Source: Deltaproteobacteria bacterium RBG_13_52_11 (GTDB taxonomy: Bacteria > Desulfobacterota > B13-G15 > RBG-16-54-18). From it: 17,568 bases of DNA. The translations under genes were made by a program, and so were the position numbers. Below, piece after piece: positions 6,910 through 13,355 of the stretch; the first letter of the stretch is position 1, and the number at the start of each line of letters is the position of its first letter. Location of the stretch: contig MGQF01000081.1 of NCBI GenBank assembly GCA_001797745.1, positions 6,931 to 24,498 on the forward strand. Direction: 5' to 3'. The notes under the pieces were generated by a model. It was not told the origin of the DNA, searched no databases, and worked only from the letters and a program-made list of their open reading frames with translations.

Positions 6910-8855
6910 TACACTCTTTTCCCTGTCATATAACCTTCATAGATTGCCATGTCCACCTTTCGTGGTGCAACACAATCTCCGATGCGATACAGCTCCTTAA
7001 CCCTTCCCTTTAAAGACTTGTATAGAGCGTCCTCAGCCTGATTCCCCATGGCAACCACAACAGTATCATATCCTTCAAAGACTCTCCATTCATTGGAATA
7101 TACGTTAAACCCGTGAACCTCAGCGCCCTTTATCTCCATGACTGCGAAATCTGGTGTAAACGTGACGCCTTTCTGCATTAATCTTTGCCTTGCGAGATAG
7201 AGGTCTTGCGAGGGACCAAGTTCAGCGCCAACGAAGAGGGAGGGTGTAACCATATGGACAACCTTGCCTGAGTCCGCAAGGTACTCGGCACAACTTGTTG
7301 ACTGGTGGTGACCGTCGTAATCAATAAAAATTACTTTCTGGCCGATATCCCCTTCACCTTTCAGGACATTCCACACATTCAGGACCTTCGGCCAGGTACA
7401 GCCAGTCACGGGACATTCCTTTGGCTTTGAACCTGTGGCTATAATGACCGCATCTGGTTCCTTCTCAAGGACAAAGTCAACGTCGACCTCGTAACTTAAG
7501 AAGACAGGCACAGTGAGCTTCTGCAACTGGTTTCTCTCGTTCCGGATAATGACACCAAATTCTTCCCGGCCAGCCCCTTTCATCGCGATAAACACCTGGC
7601 CACCGAGTGAATCTTCTTTTTCATAAAGGGTAACATCATGGCCTCTCATAGCTGCTATCTTTGCAGCCCACATACCTGCCGGACCACCCCCTATAATCAT
7701 GACGCGTTTCTTTTGCTTTGTAGGAACGAGGTGGACCTCACCTTCTTCTTTTTCAAGACCAACAGCGGGGTTCTGTATACATCCGATCGCTTTGTTTAAC
7801 CCAACCCGGCCGTAGCAGTTCTGATTATCTGCGATGCAGTAACGGATCTCCTCAAGCCTGCCTTCTTTTGTTTTTTTCACCATATCAGGATCGCAAATCT
7901 GCGCCCGGACCATGCCGATCATATCTGCCTGGCCATTCGCAAGGATGCGTTCTGCAAGCGTTGGGTCATTAATACGCCCTGTCGCGAAAACCGGGAAGTG
8001 AACAACCTCCTTAATTCCGGCAGCTAACGGTACTGCGTATCCGAGGGGCATATGCATGGTGCCGCCGACAAGATAGAGGTTATAAAAGGTGGACAGACTT
8101 AAATCCATAAAATCGATGCATCCTTGAACTTCCAATTGTTTTGCTATGTGCTTTGCATCCTCCAACGTGAGTCCACCGGGGATCATCTCATCGGCACAGA
8201 GGCGCACACCTAGTGTGAAATCATCTCCGATCATCCTTCTCACCGCTGCAAGGAGTTCAAGGGGAAAGCGCATACGATTTTCAAAGCTTCCTCCGTACTC
8301 ATCATGACGCAAGTTCGTAAGGGGTGACATGAACTGCCGTGCCAGGGAACTGTGACCGTATTGAAGTTCAATCCCGTCGAACCCCCCATCGCGCACATGA
8401 ACCGCCGATCTGCAAAAATATTCGATTACCTCTTGGATGTCTTCGACCTCCATCTCCTTAGGGACCTCACGGAAGAGGACATCGGGCACCGGTGATGGTG
8501 CCCATACGGGGAGTCTGGACAGTGTCCCCCCGCATTGCTGGCCATTATGATTGAGCTGAGCAAAGATTTTGGACTCATATTCATGAACTGCCCTCGTAAT
8601 CTTTTTGTATCCCGGGATTACCTCGGGCTTGAATGCTTCAATCAGCTTTTCATAGGCACGGTCAGTAGGATGGACAGACTGCTCTTCGGTAATAATAAGG
8701 CCTGTTCCCCCTCGTGCCCGTGCAGCGAGATAGTGAACATGTCTTTCTGATGGGAGACAGTTTTCAGCAAAGTTTGTGAGGTGTGCTGAAAAGGAGATCC
8801 TGTTAGGTACTATGACTCTACCTATCTTCAACGGTGAAAAAAGGTACTTAAACAT
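6909..8855 (-). CDS. FadH/Old Yellow Enzyme-like Fe-S flavoenzyme, mycofactocin-associated
   Basis: This 648-residue enzyme has the layout of 2,4-dienoyl-CoA reductase FadH and trimethylamine dehydrogenase. An N-terminal FMN TIM barrel (residues 1 to about 330) begins LFSPLKIGRVIVPNRI and includes DEYGGSFENRMRF. An iron-sulfur segment spans 340-359, and a C-terminal FAD/NAD(P) part has GGGPAG at 389-394 and ends IGDCVAPR. FadH/OYE family proteins are recognised companions of mycofactocin loci. Position and coupling (8-nt overlap with mftC, TAATG with etfA) suggest that it moves electrons between the cofactor and ETF. The iron-sulfur ligand set is C340, D343, C347, C359, where FadH has four cysteines, so one ligand is Asp. 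The Tyr usual in the barrel loop (H-S-Y-L type) is Ser170. Both suggest altered chemistry rather than enoyl reduction. Confidence 0.9.
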   Translation of the reverse strand: MFKYLFSPLKIGRVIVPNRISFSAHLTNFAENCLPSERHVHYLAARARGGTGLIITEEQSVHPTDRAYEKLIEAFKPEVIPGYKKITRAVHEYESKIFAQLNHNGQQCGGTLSRLPVWAPSPVPDVLFREVPKEMEVEDIQEVIEYFCRSAVHVRDGGFDGIELQYGHSSLARQFMSPLTNLRHDEYGGSFENRMRFPLELLAAVRRMIGDDFTLGVRLCADEMIPGGLTLEDAKHIAKQLEVQGCIDFMDLSLSTFYNLYLVGGTMHMPLGYAVPLAAGIKEVVHFPVFATGRINDPTLAERILANGQADMIGMVRAQICDPDMVKKTKEGRLEEIRYCIADNQNCYGRVGLNKAIGCIQNPAVGLEKEEGEVHLVPTKQKKRVMIIGGGPAGMWAAKIAAMRGHDVTLYEKEDSLGGQVFIAMKGAGREEFGVIIRNERNQLQKLTVPVFLSYEVDVDFVLEKEPDAVIIATGSKPKECPVTGCTWPKVLNVWNVLKGEGDIGQKVIFIDYDGHHQSTSCAEYLADSGKVVHMVTPSLFVGAELGPSQDLYLARQRLMQKGVTFTPDFAVMEIKGAEVHGFNVYSNEWRVFEGYDTVVVAMGNQAEDALYKSLKGRVKELYRIGDCVAPRKVDMAIYEGYMTGKRV

Positions 8856-9903
8856 GGTCTATAACCTGAGCGTATTTCACCGGCTCTCTCAAGTCTTCGC
8901 TAGTGAAATTCACGAGACACTCAGGATCAGGCAGTGAGAGGTCGTGATAGGTGTGATAGGCCATAGCAGGGCATCCCCCGCGGCAGGTTTCGAAGCGGTA
9001 GCAGCCAAGGCATGATTTAACATGCAGGTTTCGAAAAAGGTGGAAGACCGAGGAGTGATCCCATAGATCTTTAAATGCCCTCTCACGAATATTTCCCGCA
9101 AGAAAAGGCCCTTCCTGCAAAAACGCACACGGGTAAACGTGGCCAATCGGGGAGATGCAACATGTCATTTTGGCTGCCCCGCACATGTCCAGGCCCTTTC
9201 TCCTCCGGTTCTCCGAGGTAAGGCAGAAAAAAGAGTCTCCCGTACGGACCATGTCATGTTCATTGAGCCAGTCAGTAAATGTCTCAAGCTGTTCTTTATC
9301 AGGCCCCAACCAGCTCATGCTCTCTTTGCCTCTCCCAGAGGGACGGAAGCGAGAAACCCGAAGATCGGCCTCATATGCCTTCGCCAGATTCCTCAGTTCG
9401 TCCAGCTGAGGGAAATTCAGACGAGTCAGGACGATATTGATACTAAAAGGCACCCTTTGGCTTGCCAGACAATCCATAGCATCCATGATCCTTTTATAGG
9501 TCCCCTTACCCCGTATCATGTCATTCACCTCTGCGGTCGCACCGTCCAGGCTCACTTGAAGGTACAGCATAGTGAGCTTGGATAAACGCCCGGCTAATGT
9601 CTTATCGATCAACATCCCATTGGTGCTTACACAGGTGACTATTCCGTTTTCGTGAGCATAGCGTAAAAGATCAAGAAAGTCCTCTCGAATAAACGGTTCT
9701 CCTCCGCCGATGTTTACCTGAAACACGGTGAGGGCCGTCCATTGATCCACCAGGTCACGGCACTCCTGTGTTGATAGTTCATTATCGAGTGCAAATCCTG
9801 AATCAGAAAGACAATGAACACATCTCAAATTACATCTTTGAGTGATCTCCCACGTTACAGTGACCGGAGCCCGTAATCCCTTTCCGGCTATCTCAGCACT
9901 CAA
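8848..9903 (-). CDS. mftC: Mycofactocin radical SAM maturase MftC
   Basis: This 351-residue radical SAM/SPASM enzyme has C24-x3-C28-x2-C31 and GGGEPF as the SAM cluster and binding motif. Its C-terminal SPASM domain is rich in cysteines, with CCISPIGHVYPCAFL and CLGCYRFETCRGGCPA. Characterised MftC uses SAM with MftB to decarboxylate the C-terminal Tyr of MftA and join it to the preceding Val. Identity is supported by mftB immediately upstream (11-nt overlap) and an MftA-like peptide upstream of that. The start is TTG at 9903: an in-frame TGA lies two codons upstream and AAGGAG sits six nt before the TTG. No ATG fits as well. A rare start plus overlap suggests that its level is held low or tied to mftB translation. 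Confidence 0.95.
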   Translation of the reverse strand: MSAEIAGKGLRAPVTVTWEITQRCNLRCVHCLSDSGFALDNELSTQECRDLVDQWTALTVFQVNIGGGEPFIREDFLDLLRYAHENGIVTCVSTNGMLIDKTLAGRLSKLTMLYLQVSLDGATAEVNDMIRGKGTYKRIMDAMDCLASQRVPFSINIVLTRLNFPQLDELRNLAKAYEADLRVSRFRPSGRGKESMSWLGPDKEQLETFTDWLNEHDMVRTGDSFFCLTSENRRRKGLDMCGAAKMTCCISPIGHVYPCAFLQEGPFLAGNIRERAFKDLWDHSSVFHLFRNLHVKSCLGCYRFETCRGGCPAMAYHTYHDLSLPDPECLVNFTSEDLREPVKYAQVIDHV

Positions 9904-10168
9904 TGATCACTCCTTTCTCTTTCAGTTGATTGAGGCTGTTTATGAGACTGAGCATCAATGCTTTTGAAACAGCATCCCGTCCTCTATTGTGGCGCATCCA
10001 TTTTTCAAGAGTGATTTCACCATTGAAAAAATATCTATCCAGCAACCCCCCGCAGGACAGAAAATAGAGGCGAGGACCGGCCATGGTATAAAAGAGCAGC
10101 CCAAAATCCTCTTCTCGCACTTGAGATCCCGGGGCCAGTTTGTATCTCGTTTCCGGTTTCGATTGCAC
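9893..10168 (-). CDS. mftB: Mycofactocin precursor-binding chaperone MftB
   Basis: This 91-residue protein is a PqqD-like RiPP recognition element that binds the leader of MftA and presents it to MftC. It begins QSKPETRYKLAPGSQVREEDFGLLFY and has a helical C-terminal half ending LNQLKEKGVIIEC, as in the MftB family, which is usually about 90-100 residues. The start is GTG at 10168: a TGA stop lies two codons upstream in frame, and the next in-frame ATG (residue 29) would remove the conserved N-terminus. No strong ribosome binding site is visible before it. It lies 89 nt after the mftA stop and overlaps mftC by 11 nt, the classic mftA-mftB-mftC order. Confidence 0.95.
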   Translation of the reverse strand: MQSKPETRYKLAPGSQVREEDFGLLFYTMAGPRLYFLSCGGLLDRYFFNGEITLEKWMRHNRGRDAVSKALMLSLINSLNQLKEKGVIIEC

Positions 10169-10257
10169 GGTTCAGCCTATAGAAGATTTAATTCAAAAAA
10201 TCTAATTTTTGAAATGCCCTCTTAAACTTCCTATTCAGACTTCCTAAATCACGATTG
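10169..10257 (-). other. mftA-mftB intergenic spacer
   Basis: This is an 89-nt AT-rich spacer between the mftA stop and the GTG of mftB, and the only sizeable gap within mftA-mftB-mftC. I see no strong hairpin, terminator or Shine-Dalgarno sequence. It may allow mftA to be translated at a different level from mftB. Confidence 0.4.
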
Positions 10258-10401
10258 CTAATAAACACCGCAGATCCCGTCTATGGCCAACTCTTCAATC
10301 TTAATTTCCCGGGTAGAGTAAATATCATCATCCTGTTTATCATATTGGATGTTCTTCTCATCTTTCTCTTTTTTCCCCTTGTCATCCATTCCCTTCTTCA
10401 T
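10258..10401 (-). CDS. mftA: Mycofactocin precursor peptide MftA
   Basis: This short gene encodes 47 residues ending EELAIDGICGVY, the hallmark C-terminus of mycofactocin precursors (IDG-x-CGVY). The last two residues, Val46 and Tyr47, are the ones converted to the cofactor in characterised systems, where MftC decarboxylates and crosslinks them and MftE later cleaves after the Gly. The leader is strikingly charged: residues 1-26 are mostly Lys, Asp and Glu, followed by IYSTREIKIEELA, the probable MftB-binding part. The ATG at 10401 is preceded by GGAGG at 10413-10409 with good spacing; an in-frame ATG at 10389 (residue 5) is less likely. The stop TAG is at 10260-10258. It is the first gene of the operon, 22 nt from a TATAAT box. 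It is shorter than common gene-calling limits and easily missed. Confidence 0.96.
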   Translation of the reverse strand: MKKGMDDKGKKEKDEKNIQYDKQDDDIYSTREIKIEELAIDGICGVY

Positions 10402-10423
10402 TTTAATACCTCCGTTTAAAAAT

Positions 10424-10429
10424 ATTATA
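10424..10429 (-). promoter_or_regulatory. Predicted -10 box of the mftA promoter
   Basis: The minus strand reads TATAAT, a perfect sigma-70 -10 hexamer, ending 22 nt before the mftA ATG. Transcription would start near 10417, leaving a leader of about 16 nt that carries GGAGG. A weak -35 match (TTAAGG at 10453-10448) lies 18 bp upstream. The poor -35 suggests either low basal activity or help from an activator. Confidence 0.6.
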
Positions 10430-10433
10430 GCGC

Positions 10434-10450
10434 AGGGAGCCTAGATCCCT
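10434..10450 (-). promoter_or_regulatory. Imperfect inverted repeat in the promoter spacer (possible operator)
   Basis: An AGGGA/TCCCT inverted repeat with a 7-nt centre lies between the predicted -35 and -10 elements, where a bound repressor would block polymerase. The same half site CTAGGC occurs again at 10490-10485. The arms are short, so it is only a candidate. Confidence 0.35.
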
Positions 10451-10479
10451 TAACCAGCTTCCCGTACACCCCACCAAAA

Positions 10480-10489
10480 TAGGCGCCTA
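10480..10489. promoter_or_regulatory. 10-bp perfect palindrome TAGGCGCCTA upstream of mftA
   Basis: TAGGCGCCTA lies about 50 bp upstream of the predicted -10 box, a usual distance for activator sites. A second 10-bp palindrome, AGCGATCGCT, lies at 10574-10583. Neither matches a regulator site I can name. No MftR-like regulator gene is in the window. Confidence 0.3.
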
Positions 10490-10644
10490 GCATAAAGTCA
10501 GAGGTTTTAAGGAATCAATGCTGAAGATCTTGCCAGAACTTAAGGGCTACCCAATTATGGTTATTCATTGAACAGCGATCGCTCTCGTCTCAAAGGCCTT
10601 CTGTTTCTTGCCTCCTAAAAGATCCTGATAAACTGCGATCATCC

Positions 10645-11754
10645 TTAATCCCATGCGCAGATCCAACGTCCTATAATTTGGCGTTTTTCCATGGCGTCGC
10701 CGACCTCGTTTATCTCTTCTATCTTGAACTTTTTGCTGATCAGCTTATCAAGCCGGAAATCCCCTTTCATGGCCATATCAGCTAAGGTAGGAATATCCTC
10801 ATGGGTTCTGACGTTGCCGTACAGGGTGCCGACCACGGATTTACAGTGGATGGGGGTATAAGCAAGGGGTAGCCCTGTCATTGCTTCTTGTGGAGTAAGT
10901 CCAATTTGAGTTAACTGACCTCCAAGACCCAATGCCCAGGAGGCTTGGGTAATGGCACCCGGATCGCCGATAGCCTCGAAACAGAACTTGGCACCTCCTC
11001 CGGTGAGCTCTTGGACGATTGGCACGGGGTCTTTTTTGCTGCTATTTATAAAATGGGTCGCGCCGAACTCCCTGGCAATGGCCTCCTTACTCCCTTCCAG
11101 ATCTATCCCGATGATAGGATTTGCACTTCTTAACTTTGCACCGCGTACGACATTGAGTCCAATACCCCCCATCCCCCATATGGCCACTGAGTCTCCTGGT
11201 TTTACTGCAGCCGCATTATACACTGCCCCAAATCCCGTTGGCACGCAACAACCGAGAAAGCAGGCCTGATCCAGCGGCATGTCATCTCTGATCTTGATGG
11301 CTCCTAGTTCAGGAATGACCATGTATTCTGCAAAACCGGAAACGAAAGTCTGATGGTTTAATCTGTTGCCTTTGGCATCCGTGAGTCGGGATGTCTTATC
11401 CATGAGAGTACCTGCTGCATGGATTTCGTGACTCGTTCTACAGATGTGCCCTTTACCGCTTGTGCATTCAGGACAGTGCCCACATGGACACATCCAGGCC
11501 GCCACTACGTGATCCCCTTTCTTGACTGACGTTACACCGGGCCCAACTGCCTCAACTACGCCTGAGGCCTCGTGGCCGAGCACTAAAGGAATAGGAAATT
11601 TAAAGGCACCTATGATGAAGTTATAGTCTGAATGACAATAACCGGTGTAAGCTGTTTTGACCAACACCTCATTCGCCTTTGGTGGCGCCAACTCAATCTC
11701 TTCAATGCTCACTGGTTTTTTAAATTCTCTGAGAACTGCCGCTTTGATCTTCAT
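10645..11754 (-). CDS. Zinc-dependent medium-chain alcohol dehydrogenase, likely mycofactocin client
   Basis: This 369-residue MDR dehydrogenase carries the catalytic zinc ligands C40 (GYCHSD), H61-E62 (GHE) and C169 (LGCCVPTG), and the structural zinc set C91, C94, C97, C105. Its Rossmann fold has GMGGIG at 194-199 and an acidic residue after it (IGID), which implies NAD rather than NADP. Length and motifs are close to the class III and NDMA-dependent alcohol dehydrogenase groups, in which NAD stays bound and mycofactocin acts as external electron acceptor. The substrate is probably a primary alcohol, with aldehyde product. The ATG at 11754 has AAGGGGGA upstream. It is 243 bp upstream of mftA on the same strand and 172 bp after livF. 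The dehydrogenase call is certain; the client role is inference from context. Confidence 0.93.
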   Translation of the reverse strand: MKIKAAVLREFKKPVSIEEIELAPPKANEVLVKTAYTGYCHSDYNFIIGAFKFPIPLVLGHEASGVVEAVGPGVTSVKKGDHVVAAWMCPCGHCPECTSGKGHICRTSHEIHAAGTLMDKTSRLTDAKGNRLNHQTFVSGFAEYMVIPELGAIKIRDDMPLDQACFLGCCVPTGFGAVYNAAAVKPGDSVAIWGMGGIGLNVVRGAKLRSANPIIGIDLEGSKEAIAREFGATHFINSSKKDPVPIVQELTGGGAKFCFEAIGDPGAITQASWALGLGGQLTQIGLTPQEAMTGLPLAYTPIHCKSVVGTLYGNVRTHEDIPTLADMAMKGDFRLDKLISKKFKIEEINEVGDAMEKRQIIGRWICAWD

Positions 11755-11926
11755 AACTATCCCCCTTGGATTAAAGATGGAACATAGTAACTTTCCTAAG
11801 CTCCTCCACCATGGCTATGGCCCGATAGCTGTATCCTTTGACCTTATGCCCCAATGCCATGCCTGCAATAGTAGTAGACGTAAACAGGTGAGATTACCTG
11901 GTTGAACTTCTTGGGTTACAAAAAAT
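11755..11926 (-). other. livF-adh intergenic region
   Basis: This 172-bp gap holds no gene. A 7-bp inverted repeat (ttgggtt at 11911-11917 with aacccaa at 11932-11938) spans the livF stop, and a 5-bp one (caggt/acctg) lies at 11885-11900. Neither is followed by a T run in the direction of transcription, so I do not call a terminator. The ribosome binding site of the dehydrogenase is at its left end. No convincing promoter was found. Confidence 0.4.
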
Positions 11927-12631
11927 CTATAAACCCAAATAGGCCTTTTTGATGTGATCGTTTTGTAGAAGCTTTTTGCTTTTTCCCTTTGAGACAATCC
12001 TGCCGTTTTCAAGCACGTATGCCCGATCAGCTATCTCCAGGGTTTGCCGGACATTCTGCTCAATCAGTAAGATGGCAATGCCCCGGTCGCGGAGCCCCTG
12101 TATAATGTCGAAGATTTCTATCACCAAGAGCGGTGACAAACCATTCGACGGCTCATCCAACATACACAACTTAGGCCGTGACATTAGACCCCGACCCATA
12201 GCCAACATCTGCTGTTCACCGCCGCTCAATGTCCTCGCTAACTGCCCCTTTCGCTCTTTTAAGCTGGGGAAAAGCTCATATACCTGCGCAAGCGTCTCTT
12301 CCTTCTGTTTCCACGCGCGCAGTAGATACGCGCCCATCTCTAAATTCTCACGGACCGTCATGTCGGGAAATAATCTTCGGCTCTCGGGGACATGAGACAT
12401 ACCTAGTTCCACAATGGAGTGAGGTGGTAGCCCATCTATCCGCTTATTAAGGAACTTCGCAGTGCCCGATACCGGACATAACAAACCGGAAATAGTATTA
12501 AGGAGCGTGGTCTTACCAGCCCCGTTGGCACCAACCAGGGCGACTATTTCTCCTTTATCAATTTTTAAAGAAACATCCCATAAAGCCTGAACCTTGCCAT
12601 AAAAAGTATCTATGTTGTTCACTTCCAGCAT
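11927..12631 (-). CDS. livF: Branched-chain amino acid-type ABC transporter ATPase LivF
   Basis: This 234-residue cytoplasmic ATPase has Walker A GANGAGKT at 34-41, the signature LSGGEQQ at 135-141 and Walker B LCMLDEPSNGLS at 155-166. The switch position reads LIEQN with Gln in place of His, as is usual in LivF. It pairs with LivG to drive uptake through LivH and LivM. It starts 4 nt after the livG stop and is last in the transporter operon. Substrate cannot be read from this subunit. Confidence 0.95.
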   Translation of the reverse strand: MLEVNNIDTFYGKVQALWDVSLKIDKGEIVALVGANGAGKTTLLNTISGLLCPVSGTAKFLNKRIDGLPPHSIVELGMSHVPESRRLFPDMTVRENLEMGAYLLRAWKQKEETLAQVYELFPSLKERKGQLARTLSGGEQQMLAMGRGLMSRPKLCMLDEPSNGLSPLLVIEIFDIIQGLRDRGIAILLIEQNVRQTLEIADRAYVLENGRIVSKGKSKKLLQNDHIKKAYLGL

Positions 12632-12635
12632 AAGC

Positions 12636-13355
12636 CTACTCTCCTAAGTATACCTCAATAACCTTCTTGCTGGTGGTAATCTCCTTGGGTGTTCCTTCGG
12701 CAATCTTCTCACCGTGATGGAGCACCATAATCCGGTCGCATATGCTCATAATTGCCTTCATGACGTGCTCGATCATAATAATGGTAATCCCTTTTCCCCG
12801 AATCTTCTTTACCAACTCCATCGCCTCGGCTGTCTCTGTAGGGTTGAGACCTGCTATCAGCTCATCGAGCAACAATAGTTTTGGCTTGGTGGCTAACGCC
12901 CTCGCTACCTCAAGTCGCTTCTGGTTAGCCAGGGTTAAGTCTTTGGCCGGGGTCGATTTCACTGCTGACAACCCAACAAAGTCTAATAACTTGTTAGCTT
13001 CCCTGGCGGCAGCCGCCGATGACATACCGCTTGGCTTCCCGAACATCGAGCCCAACAATACATTCCCAAGAACTGGTATATGGGGGAAAATCTTAACCGA
13101 TTGAAACGTTCTTGCCACTCCCTTCCGACAGATTTGATGTGGCTTTAAGCCGCTAATTTCTTCGTCTTTAAAGCTTATTACCCCTGAGTTGACACTCAGG
13201 GCCCCCGATATCAGATTAAATAGTGTTGTTTTACCAGCCCCATTGGGACCAATCAGTCCAACGACTTCGCCTTGATTTATGACGAAGTCGACATTATGCA
13301 CCGCAGCCAGCCCTCCAAAGTGTTTCACGACCTTTTTCCCTTCAAGTATTCGCAT
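12636..13355 (-). CDS. livG: Branched-chain amino acid-type ABC transporter ATPase LivG
   Basis: This 239-residue ATPase starts at MRILEGKKVVKHFGG. The frame is open for 25 codons further upstream, but that stretch has no LivG similarity and lies within livM. Walker A is GPNGAGKT at 36-43; the signature region reads LTLANQKRLEVARALA, the LivG form rather than LSGGQ; Walker B is LLLLDELIAGLNP, where the usual Pro after DE is Leu. The switch His is in MIEHVM. The long C-terminal half ends with GTPKEI and VYLGE as in other LivG proteins. The start overlaps livM by 14 nt, with GGAG seven nt before the ATG and AAAGGAGG further upstream. Confidence 0.94.
   Translation of the reverse strand: MRILEGKKVVKHFGGLAAVHNVDFVINQGEVVGLIGPNGAGKTTLFNLISGALSVNSGVISFKDEEISGLKPHQICRKGVARTFQSVKIFPHIPVLGNVLLGSMFGKPSGMSSAAAAREANKLLDFVGLSAVKSTPAKDLTLANQKRLEVARALATKPKLLLLDELIAGLNPTETAEAMELVKKIRGKGITIIMIEHVMKAIMSICDRIMVLHHGEKIAEGTPKEITTSKKVIEVYLGE

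Noticed and set aside
10515..10540. Possible sigma-54 promoter (TGGCAAGATCTTCAGC on the minus strand)
   Set aside because: The GG-to-GC spacing is off by one base and the -12 element is poor; the TATAAT box nearer mftA is better.
11885..11938. Inverted repeats after livF as a terminator
   Set aside because: The stems are only 5-7 bp, one spans the stop codon, and no T run follows on the minus strand.
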